From the NCBI GenBank assembly GCA_021821235.1, contig JAKACS010000004.1, positions 1 through 12,837 of the forward strand: a stretch of 12,837 bases of DNA, read 5' to 3'. Source of the stretch: Bacillota bacterium (GTDB lineage Bacteria > Bacillota > Bacilli > Bacillales_B > DSM-18226). The position numbers were made by a program, and so were the translations under genes. Shown piece after piece: positions 5,638 to 11,216 of this stretch (position 1 is the stretch's first letter; each line of letters starts with the position of its first letter). The notes beneath the pieces were generated by a model. The model was not told where the DNA came from. It was given only the letters and a program-made list of their open reading frames with translations, and ran no database searches.

Positions 5638-5815
5638 TCTTTTCCCTCCATCTTCCTGCTTCTTTTCAAAACGAACCAATTATTCAGATAATTCTAACTA
5701 ACTCTCGACAATCATGATAAAACCCCATAAAATAATGAGTAAATGTACTAAATACTATATCCAGAAACACAAACTTTGTAAAACGAGAACAACTACTTTC
5801 TAAGGAGGCATTTTA

Positions 5816-5992
5816 ATGGGACTTGTCTTTATTTTTGCCTTAATTACAATTCTAGCCGCTTATGGGGTATTTTGTTCACTCAAAAGCAAAAATTTCTTGG
5901 CTGTATTCTGGGGAATGGCGACGATCCTGGTTTTCGGATGGTTTTCAATCATGACGATTATTCATCATGGCGTTCCAACTAGCACGATCTAA
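5816..5992 (+). CDS. yqgW: DUF2759 small membrane protein YqgW
   Basis: This 58-aa protein is short enough to be missed by length-limited gene calling. It begins MGLVFIFALITILAAYGVF, has a short basic loop SLKSKN and a second hydrophobic segment AVFWGMATILVFGWFSIM, and ends HHGVPTSTI. Two transmembrane helices (about 2-20 and 28-49) are predicted by eye. An excellent site, TAAGGAGG (5801-5808), lies seven bases before the ATG. It stands between yqgX and yqgV, the place of yqgW in B. subtilis, and the length and FWGMATILVFGWFSIMTIIHHG pattern fit the DUF2759 family as I know it. The function is unknown. A long structured 3' region (5993-6133) follows. Confidence 0.85.
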   Translation: MGLVFIFALITILAAYGVFCSLKSKNFLAVFWGMATILVFGWFSIMTIIHHGVPTSTI

Positions 5993-6010
5993 AAAACTGA
6001 TTTTAAATAA

Positions 6011-6102
6011 AGAAAACTCGCCGATTGGCGAGCCTTTGGCGGTTCATGAGGCGTAGTTGCCCTTATGCGTTCAGAATTTATGGATATAAATTCTGATTAG
6101 CT
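6011..6102 (+). other. Hairpin-rich 3' region of yqgW
   Basis: About 90 bases between yqgW and the terminator hold three successive foldable elements. The first is CTCGCC-GATT-GGCGAG (6017-6032). The second is GCGTA...TATGC (6051-6068), which pairs with one G-U. The third is a perfect 11-bp stem TCAGAATTTAT / ATAAATTCTGA with loop GGAT (6071-6096). GGCG occurs three times (6027, 6038 and 6050), so CGCC at 6019-6022 has alternative partners. No T-run follows any of the three, so they are not terminators. It may be an untranslated RNA element or a dispersed intergenic repeat. Confidence 0.4.
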
Positions 6103-6133
6103 AAAAAAGACTGCCACCACGGCAGCCTTTTTT
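6103..6133. terminator. Bidirectional terminator between yqgW and yqgV
   Basis: The stem AAAAAAG-A-CTGCC / GGCAG-C-CTTTTTT (one A-C mismatch, loop ACCAC) has T-runs in both directions. It serves the + strand yqgW transcript and the - strand yqgV transcript. The TAA of yqgV (6132-6134) overlaps the stem end, the same design as at 3707-3740. Confidence 0.85.
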
Positions 6134-6449
6134 ATTGCTCGTTTAGCAGATCCATGACCTTTGCTACTTTGTCTTCCATTTTTCGCGTTTTGTCGCGGCG
6201 GTCATCAATGCGAATTGTGGTAGCGACACGCTGAATCCCTTCCTTAAATGGAGTTTCATGCATTGCTTGAATCACTTCAAACAGAACGGGTAGCTCCCCT
6301 TCGATCACCGTATTCATCGGTGTAAGCTGAAAACGTATCTTCCCTGCTTGCTCATATTCTTTTAAAACTTTATGAACATTTGCAACATAGCTGCTGACAC
6401 TTGGCGAATCCGTCCCAATGGGGATAATTGCAACATCCACTATAGCCAT
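6132..6449 (-). CDS. yqgV: Thiamine-binding-fold protein YqgV (MTH1187 family)
   Basis: This is a 105-aa single-domain protein of the MTH1187/YkoF-like (Pfam Thiamine_BP) family. Typical features are the N-terminal IVDVAIIPIGTDSPSVSSYV, the central FQLTPMNTVIEGELPVLFEVIQAMHE and the C-terminal VATTIRIDDRRDK. These small ferredoxin-like proteins assemble into oligomers, and some bind thiamine or related compounds. What this one binds in the cell is not known. The ATG at 6449 follows an AAGGTGA site. An extended -10 promoter lies in the 80-base gap before yqgU, and a bidirectional terminator follows, so it can be transcribed alone. Readthrough from yqgU is also possible because no hairpin lies between them. 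Confidence 0.88.
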   Translation of the reverse strand: MAIVDVAIIPIGTDSPSVSSYVANVHKVLKEYEQAGKIRFQLTPMNTVIEGELPVLFEVIQAMHETPFKEGIQRVATTIRIDDRRDKTRKMEDKVAKVMDLLNEQ

Positions 6450-6492
6450 TTTAATTCACCTTCATTATTATGATTTAAGTTTTCCAAAAATA

Positions 6493-6503
6493 ATTTTACC
6501 ATA
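6493..6503 (-). promoter_or_regulatory. Extended -10 promoter of yqgV
   Basis: On the - strand TATGG-TAAAAT fits the extended -10 form (TRTG-N followed by a 5 of 6 -10 hexamer). The -35 at 17 bases is poor. Transcription would start about 36 bases before the yqgV ATG. Confidence 0.4.
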
Positions 6504-6529
6504 CTGCTGAAAGAAAGCGAACGAATGGC

Positions 6530-7678
6530 TCACCCCTTCACCCATTTCACAATTTTTTTGGCCTTTAGGTCCATGAGTTTTTCTAAACTCGTGCCGTATA
6601 AACATGTTTCGCCCGATGGAGAACAGCTAAGTGGTTCATTTTTGAGATTTTGAAAAAGAACGGCCGATTTTTTCTCCGTTAGCAGCTTTGAAACAAGTTG
6701 GAAGCCATCTCTGTATGCATCCGCTTCCCCACTTTTAACAGGCTGAAAAGTAAGAAACTGATCTTTTGCTTCAATATAGTCATAAAACGGCACAAGCCAA
6801 TCCGAATACTGGGAGAGCTGCGGCATTGAAAATGCGTCCAACTGGCGGTTTTTTGGATCGAAAAAAGTATAGACGGCCTGAGATTGATCTTGACCTTTGA
6901 CGGTAATCGTCATCGTCCTCTCTTTAAAGGCGGAAAACTGATAAATATTTGAAAAAGCGGTATGGACCGACTGATCAGCCAAAGATTTTACCACTAGCGG
7001 TGCAAACAATGAAGGACTTGCCTGATCCCCGTTCAAATACGCAATATGATCTTTGTCCATCCATTTCATAAACGGCTGCGGTACAGAAAGCTGTTTTACC
7101 GAGCGGGTGTCAAGGCTAACAAGAAAAACTTGAAACGTCCAATCCTCATTAAACTTCGAGATGAGGATCTCTGATTCATTATACGGGTTCCATTCAAACG
7201 AAAGCTCGTATGAAGGTATGGATTCACTCCACACTACATGACCCTTTAGATCCGTCACCGTAATCGTTCCTTTATAGGTTGACGGGGATGAGTGAATTAA
7301 AAGGTACTTTTTTCCTGGACTGATTTGTACGGTCACAATTGGGTATTCACTTTTAAATAATAATTCGCTTTTTCCCGTTGGAAAATGATATCGGAAAACA
7401 GAAGATGATTGGCCTTGATTTGTAATATAGAGAACCGTATCGTTCGTAAGCCAGCCAACCCCTTTGAAAAATTCGCCATTCGAAACGGCCATTGGGATTT
7501 TCCAGCGATTGCTATGAACAGTACTTGTGTCTTTTTGTAGCTGACTGCCTTGCTGTTGCTTTCCAGGATGAGGTTTTGTGCCCTGCTGAATGGAACAAGC
7601 AGATAAAAAAAACAAAAGTACAAGCAAAAAAGCCCCGGTTGCCAAACCATTTTTCCCTTTAATAAATGGTTGAAACAC
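6530..7678 (-). CDS. yqgU: YqgU-like lipoprotein with predicted beta-propeller domain
   Basis: This is a 382-aa exported lipoprotein. The N-terminus has a basic start, a hydrophobic stretch (about residues 11-26) and the lipobox LSAC with Cys28 as the lipid-modified residue. A Gln/Lys/Ser-rich linker then leads to a domain with recurring beta-strand and turn patterns (for example GWLTNDTVLYITN, YLLIHSSPSTYKGTITVTD and HVVWSESIPSYELSFEWNP), consistent with the propeller fold assigned to YqgU proteins. It should sit on the outer face of the membrane. The GTG at 7678 is used, preceded closely by GGGGGGAG. No catalytic motif is seen and the function is unknown. It lies between yqgV and yqgT as in B. 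subtilis, separated from yqgT by a hairpin-rich gap, so it is probably transcribed from its own promoter. Confidence 0.85.
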   Translation of the reverse strand: MFQPFIKGKNGLATGAFLLVLLFFLSACSIQQGTKPHPGKQQQGSQLQKDTSTVHSNRWKIPMAVSNGEFFKGVGWLTNDTVLYITNQGQSSSVFRYHFPTGKSELLFKSEYPIVTVQISPGKKYLLIHSSPSTYKGTITVTDLKGHVVWSESIPSYELSFEWNPYNESEILISKFNEDWTFQVFLVSLDTRSVKQLSVPQPFMKWMDKDHIAYLNGDQASPSLFAPLVVKSLADQSVHTAFSNIYQFSAFKERTMTITVKGQDQSQAVYTFFDPKNRQLDAFSMPQLSQYSDWLVPFYDYIEAKDQFLTFQPVKSGEADAYRDGFQLVSKLLTEKKSAVLFQNLKNEPLSCSPSGETCLYGTSLEKLMDLKAKKIVKWVKG

Positions 7679-7738
7679 TTCACTCCCCCCTTTTCGCGAG
7701 TTATCTAATGATTCATTGCCATTAAAAAATTAAAAATT

Positions 7739-7756
7739 TTCTATAAAGTTATAGAA
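7739..7756. repeat. 18-bp dyad upstream of yqgU
   Basis: TTCTATAA-AG-TTATAGAA has perfect eight-base arms. It lies about 60 bases upstream of the yqgU start and could be an operator or a cruciform-prone spacer. It has no T-run, so it is not a terminator by itself. Confidence 0.35.
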
Positions 7757-7761
7757 GAAAG

Positions 7762-7787
7762 AAAAAGCCGTATAAATACCGGCTTTT
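7762..7787 (-). terminator. Possible yqgT terminator, second hairpin
   Basis: AAAAGCCG (7763-7770) and CGGCTTTT (7780-7787) form an 8-bp stem. In the - direction it is followed by a five-T run, then TTTCTTC. It is the best terminator-like element for leftward transcription from yqgT, though about 120 bases past its stop. Confidence 0.55.
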
Positions 7788-7859
7788 ATTTTAACAGGTT
7801 TCCTGTAGCAAAAGTTTCCCTAACGATATTTAATTTTATATAGAAAAGACATTTTATAC

Positions 7860-7891
7860 AAGAATGGAAAACGGTTCCATTCTTATTTTTT
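7860..7891 (+). terminator. Terminator-like hairpin after yqgT, oriented rightward
   Basis: AAGAATGGAA / TTCCATTCTT is a perfect 10-bp stem with an AACGG loop. The T-rich tract (ATTTTTT) follows on the + strand only. On the - strand the hairpin is followed by TTCTTGTATAAAA, a poor tract. It lies 22 bases past the yqgT stop, yet its orientation suits a + strand transcript, for which I see no gene. Confidence 0.45.
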
Positions 7892-7905
7892 AATCACAAC
7901 TTGAT

Positions 7906-8805
7906 TTAAATTGCCAATGCCGCAAAAAAAAGACCTTCCATATTTATGATTATTTTTTCCAAATGGGACAGCGGCAGCGGGTTAATTCCTTTGCCTAGTT
8001 CAATCGTAAATCCGGGACGTCTGAATTCTTGAATAAACCAATCCTTGTAACCTGCATGACTATCAACATATTGAATCGCTTTATAGCCGCTCACCCGTTC
8101 GAATTCCTTTGCGATTATCGCTGATTCTTGCGGCTCCAAACCTTCGTATCCCCAATAAAACTCTTCTCCCTGGGTGTGGAAAGCAAGCAGCCTGTCAAAA
8201 TTGCTGTTTGCAGCCAAGTTCGCCATGGCAATCGATTCCGGCTCTGTCAATGGTGCTTTTCCCGGGTAATCTCGAGGGGCTGGTCCATCAGGAGCTTTTC
8301 GCTTTTGATCAATTTCCCAGTTTGCCGGATATTGCTTGTTTAAGTCAACGCCAAGCAGATTGGCTTTCCAATGAACAAATTCATCACTACCTTCGTTAAT
8401 CGCCAATACAGCTTCACGGTATTGATCTGGTGGACCAGTTAACACAAGGTCGACCCCATCGGGATTCACCATCGGCACGATCGACAATGATGTTTGTCGA
8501 TATAAATCAGCGGCTGAAAACCCCATGAATGGCAAATCATGTGCTACTAAAAACAAGTAGTGTTCCAATAAGTTCAGGAGCACAACGGAGGTAATCCACT
8601 CATTGGCATGAAATGAACCATTCATATGAATTTTCTTCGCTCCCTTTCCAATTTGAATTTCCCATAGCGGTTTACCTGAAACACTCGTACCAATCGAACG
8701 GCGGGTGATAAACGGATATACTTTTTCAAGATGGAGGATGCATTCCTCAAGCCACTTAGAGTCACATGGAGAACTATTTTTTACACACGCAGGTTGAAAC
8801 CTCAT
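7906..8805 (-). CDS. yqgT: M14-family gamma-D-glutamyl-diamino acid peptidase, short form of YqgT
   Basis: This is a 299-aa zinc peptidase of family M14, related to gamma-D-glutamyl-meso-diaminopimelate peptidase I of Bacillus sphaericus and to B. subtilis YqgT. Zinc ligands are His66 and Glu69 (SFHANEW) and His210 (LLAFHTQGEE). The general base is Glu269 in GFTIELGKG. NPDGVDLVLTG (114-124) and the LGVDLNKQYPANW block (151-163) are also family hallmarks. It should cleave the gamma-D-Glu-diaminopimelate bond of peptidoglycan stem peptides. The N-terminus has no LysM repeats and no signal peptide; as I recall B. subtilis YqgT is about 376 aa with an N-terminal LysM part. A cytosolic role in muropeptide recycling is therefore plausible. 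The ATG at 8805 follows GAGGAGG with six bases spacing, so this short start is well supported. Confidence 0.88.
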   Translation of the reverse strand: MRFQPACVKNSSPCDSKWLEECILHLEKVYPFITRRSIGTSVSGKPLWEIQIGKGAKKIHMNGSFHANEWITSVVLLNLLEHYLFLVAHDLPFMGFSAADLYRQTSLSIVPMVNPDGVDLVLTGPPDQYREAVLAINEGSDEFVHWKANLLGVDLNKQYPANWEIDQKRKAPDGPAPRDYPGKAPLTEPESIAMANLAANSNFDRLLAFHTQGEEFYWGYEGLEPQESAIIAKEFERVSGYKAIQYVDSHAGYKDWFIQEFRRPGFTIELGKGINPLPLSHLEKIIINMEGLFFAALAI

Positions 8806-8918
8806 CTTTATCCTCCTCTACCCATTTTAGTGGAAATCTTAACAGTTCCCAAAGAAAGATTTGAATTCTGATAGTATAAAGCCTATGTGAGCAATAAAAA
8901 AAGATGTTTTCGAAAAAC

Positions 8919-8949
8919 AAAAAAAAGCTTGCAGATAACCACAAGCTTT
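8919..8949 (-). terminator. glcK terminator
   Basis: AAAGCTTG (8924-8931) and CAAGCTTT (8942-8949) form an 8-bp stem with a ten-base loop. In the - direction it ends in eight T residues (8926 down to 8919). It starts 12 bases past the glcK stop and separates glcK from yqgT. Confidence 0.85.
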
Positions 8950-8960
8950 CCCTTTACAGC

Positions 8961-9938
8961 CTATAAATGTTCCGATTGCTTTTTAACAAGCCATGCTGCA
9001 CCAATGATCCCCGCATCATTTCCCAATGTAGCGAGTGCAAGCTCGGTTGACTTTCGTACAGGACTGAAAGCAAATTGGTCAAAGTAGTTCTTAACAGGCT
9101 TAAGCAAACGATCTCCAGCTTTTGAGACACCGCCGCCAAGGACAATTTTTGCCGGGTTCAGCGTGTTAGCGATATTGGCAAGTGCCAACCCTAAATGGAA
9201 AGACACCTCGTCGATTACCTTTGCTGCAACCATGTCACCATTATCGGCACAATCATAAACATCCTTTGCTGTGATAGATCCACTTTGACTCAACCGGTCT
9301 TTTAATTCACCACTGGCATTCGTTTTTGCTAATTCCTCTTTCGCCAAGCGGACAATTCCAGTTGCTGAAGCAATGGTTTCAAGGCAGCCTGTTTTCCCGC
9401 AATTGCAAGGGGCACCGCCCTTTGGAATTGCTGTAATGTGGCCGATTTCTCCGCCTGCTCCGTTAACTCCTTGAACAATGTTTCCGCCGGCGATTACGCC
9501 GCCGCCAACTCCAGTGCCGAGCGTAATGCAGACAAGATCTTTAGCGCCATTCCCGGCACCTTTCCACATTTCCCCTAAAGCCGCACAATTGGCGTCATTA
9601 TCGATGGCTGCAGGCAGTGAAGTTTCCGCTTCCAACAGATCTTTAAGCGGGAAATTGTCTTCCCAGCCCAAATTTACAGCATTTAAAATTACGCCCGTTT
9701 CATAATGAACAGGACCTGGAGCTCCCATACCAACCCCCAGCAAATTTTGCTTTATTTGACCAAGCTCTTCCAGCTTTTGGTCAATGGATTTTGCAATATT
9801 GACCGTAATGTATTTCCCTGATTCAGAATTATCAGTTGGAATTTCCCATTTTTCAATGACTTCACCATATGTATTAATAAAAGCAAGCTTTGTCGTTGTG
9901 CCGCCAAGATCGACACCGACCAACCATTTATCCGGCAT
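8961..9938 (-). CDS. glcK: Glucokinase GlcK (ROK family)
   Basis: This 325-aa enzyme phosphorylates glucose to glucose 6-phosphate with ATP, feeding glycolysis from sugar that enters without the PTS or is released inside the cell. Visible marks are the ATP-binding VGVDLGGTTTKLAF (7-20), MGAPGPV (71-77), IDNDANCAALGEMWKG (112-127) with catalytic Asp115, LGTGVGGGV (140-148), GEIGHI with zinc ligand His167, the ROK zinc motif CNCGKTGC (Cys178, Cys180, Cys185) and the C-terminal LGNDAGIIGAAW. It is close in length and motifs to B. subtilis GlcK. The start is the ATG at 9938, five bases after AGGTGA, which aligns with the B. subtilis N-terminus. A GTG at 9947 overlapping the yqgQ stop (GTGA) is the alternative and would add three residues. 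It is co-transcribed with yqgQ. Confidence 0.95.
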   Translation of the reverse strand: MPDKWLVGVDLGGTTTKLAFINTYGEVIEKWEIPTDNSESGKYITVNIAKSIDQKLEELGQIKQNLLGVGMGAPGPVHYETGVILNAVNLGWEDNFPLKDLLEAETSLPAAIDNDANCAALGEMWKGAGNGAKDLVCITLGTGVGGGVIAGGNIVQGVNGAGGEIGHITAIPKGGAPCNCGKTGCLETIASATGIVRLAKEELAKTNASGELKDRLSQSGSITAKDVYDCADNGDMVAAKVIDEVSFHLGLALANIANTLNPAKIVLGGGVSKAGDRLLKPVKNYFDQFAFSPVRKSTELALATLGNDAGIIGAAWLVKKQSEHL

Positions 9939-9943
9939 CCTCT

Positions 9944-10159
9944 TCACCTATCTTCTCTCTGATTTTTTTCTTTTAAAAACTGAATTTCATGTCTTAAAAG
10001 TAATTTCGCTGTTTGGTACTCTTTTACGCCAATCAACTGGGCATGATACAGCTCTATCAGTTCGTCTTCCATTAGTTCCAGATCCGCAATCCGATCGCCT
10101 ATATAAATGACAGTGCCAAACTGTTTCAAAAACTGCTGAATCTCATAAACCGTTTTCAT
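9944..10159 (-). CDS. yqgQ: YqgQ family protein (DUF910)
   Basis: This is a 71-aa acidic helical protein, the same length as B. subtilis YqgQ, a small helix-bundle protein thought to bind nucleic acid. It begins MKTVYEIQQFLKQFGTVIYIGDR and continues LELMEDELIELYHAQLIGVKEYQTAKLLLRHE; helices cover most of the chain. The start is the ATG at 10159, four bases after GAGGAT. The upstream frame to 10321 is non-coding promoter DNA. Its TGA stop lies five bases before the glcK ATG, so the two genes form a tight translationally coupled pair. In B. subtilis yqgQ lies between gluP and glcK; here gluP is separated from it by an opposite-strand gene. Confidence 0.88.
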   Translation of the reverse strand: MKTVYEIQQFLKQFGTVIYIGDRIADLELMEDELIELYHAQLIGVKEYQTAKLLLRHEIQFLKEKNQREDR

Positions 10160-10195
10160 TGTTATCCTCATATAAGAAAAGTGGAGTGTACTATA

Positions 10196-10224
10196 AGTAT
10201 AATCGAAACACCCTCTTGTCTCAA
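10196..10224 (-). promoter_or_regulatory. Sigma-A promoter of yqgQ-glcK
   Basis: On the - strand TTGAGA (10224-10219) and TATACT (10201-10196) are separated by exactly 17 bases. Both hexamers match consensus at 5 of 6. The -10 ends 36 bases before the yqgQ ATG. The -35 lies inside the dyad at 10213-10227. This is the best-matched promoter in the window. Confidence 0.7.
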
Positions 10225-10237
10225 GAGTTATTCTCTT
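10213..10237. promoter_or_regulatory. CTCTT/AAGAG half-site array over the yqgQ-glcK -35
   Basis: CTCTTG-TCT-CAAGAG (10213-10227) is a perfect 6-3-6 dyad covering the -35. The same AAGAG also pairs with a further CTCTT (10223-10237, spacer TTATT), so three half-sites alternate in 25 bases. A bound repressor would block the promoter. No known Bacillus operator comes to mind. Confidence 0.4.
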
Positions 10238-10343
10238 CCGTACTTGTCTGCTTTTGCAAACCTCATCTGTTTGCCTGTTTTTTGGCATGTTTTTTGTGTT
10301 TGTCCCATATATTTTTAGCATTACGGCATGAGGTTGTGGTCAA

Positions 10344-11216
10344 ATGAAAAAATACAAATATTTTATTGCAATTGGTTTATTGATTTCCATTGTTTTCGTT
10401 TATTTCAAGGCCAAAACAGATCCGGTTCAGGAAACGATTACGTATTTCCCGATAGATCCAACGGTATCGTTTCAAAGTGCATCAACATCCTTAGGCCAAT
10501 TCATTCCATTAAAAAAAAGAACATACTCGTATGTCTGGCAAACGAAATCGCTTCTGGATCGTAAAGCGTATTTGCGCCAGGATGTCAGTTTGCTCTTTTC
10601 AAACGGTAGATTAATTGGCAAATTAGGCAAGTGGCAGACAAATACGGAACAAATAAACCAGCAAAAAAAAATGATTGGACGTGATAGTGCCCTTCTTCAA
10701 GCACTGACCTTCCATTATGCTGAAATCCATCATAACGAAGCGGAAATTTTTAGCGCTCAAACCATGACAAGTACAGCAATGTATGCAATCAGCACACCCT
10801 TTAAGCCCCTGCTTACCTTTCAACAAGCAGGAAATGACGAAGAAGCAAAATGGAAAAATATACTTGATGACAAAACGGCTAATGTTTTGCAGTCAAGCTG
10901 GCAAAAAGGATTGCGCACGTTTTCTATTCAGCTTAATCACTACAATGCGTATCCGTTAACCCAACTGTACACCCGCGAGGCTTTGCCCGGCTTCTCAAAA
11001 GAAGAAACGGAAAGAGTAATTGGAAACCTGTGGGAAGGGCTCTATAAAAATTATTTTCTCGGAATTAAAAAAGCGGATGGAACGATTGTACCCCCGGATG
11101 GGAGCACAATCCCGCTTATTTTGATTGCAAAGGATCGAACAAAATTGCTTGTTTTAACAGAAACAGAAAAAGGAGAACCTATACTCCTCCGCCAGATGAT
11201 TGAATATGGACATTGA
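10344..11216 (+). CDS. Membrane-anchored or secreted protein of unknown function
   Basis: This is a 290-aa protein that I do not recognise. The N-terminus MKKYKYFIAIGLLISIVFVYFKAK is a basic start and a hydrophobic helix (about residues 5-22) without a lipobox, so the rest should lie outside the membrane as a signal-anchored or cleaved domain. That domain is mixed alpha/beta and polar. Notable stretches are LRQDVSLLFSNGRLIGKLGKWQ, a histidine cluster FHYAEIHHNEAEIF (about 121-134) and LILIAKDRTKLLVLTETEKGEPILLRQM near the C-terminus. It has no cysteine and no known catalytic motif. The ATG at 10344 follows GAGGT at a long spacing of about 11 bases. The gene runs opposite to its neighbours, between gluP and yqgQ, and its last 38 bases overlap the 3' end of gluP. 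Coding quality looks normal. It is a real gene but its role is open. Confidence 0.8.
   Translation: MKKYKYFIAIGLLISIVFVYFKAKTDPVQETITYFPIDPTVSFQSASTSLGQFIPLKKRTYSYVWQTKSLLDRKAYLRQDVSLLFSNGRLIGKLGKWQTNTEQINQQKKMIGRDSALLQALTFHYAEIHHNEAEIFSAQTMTSTAMYAISTPFKPLLTFQQAGNDEEAKWKNILDDKTANVLQSSWQKGLRTFSIQLNHYNAYPLTQLYTREALPGFSKEETERVIGNLWEGLYKNYFLGIKKADGTIVPPDGSTIPLILIAKDRTKLLVLTETEKGEPILLRQMIEYGH

Noticed and set aside
7333..7683. A 116-codon - strand frame overlapping the yqgU start
   Set aside because: It is a shifted frame of yqgU; the lipobox frame continues through the full 382 residues, so no frameshift is implied.
8824..8852. TTGGGA-N17-TAAAAT on the - strand as yqgT promoter
   Set aside because: The predicted start of transcription would fall in the ribosome binding site, leaving almost no leader; a TATACT at 8873-8878 is no better because it lacks a -35.
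9945..9947. GTG at 9947 as the glcK start
   Set aside because: Possible through GTGA overlap with yqgQ, but the ATG at 9938 has a better-spaced AGGTGA and matches the N-terminus length of B. subtilis GlcK.
10262..10305. TGTTTTTTG direct repeat before the 10344 gene
   Set aside because: A nine-base T-rich repeat is expected by chance in this AT-rich leader; I could not support a promoter there either.
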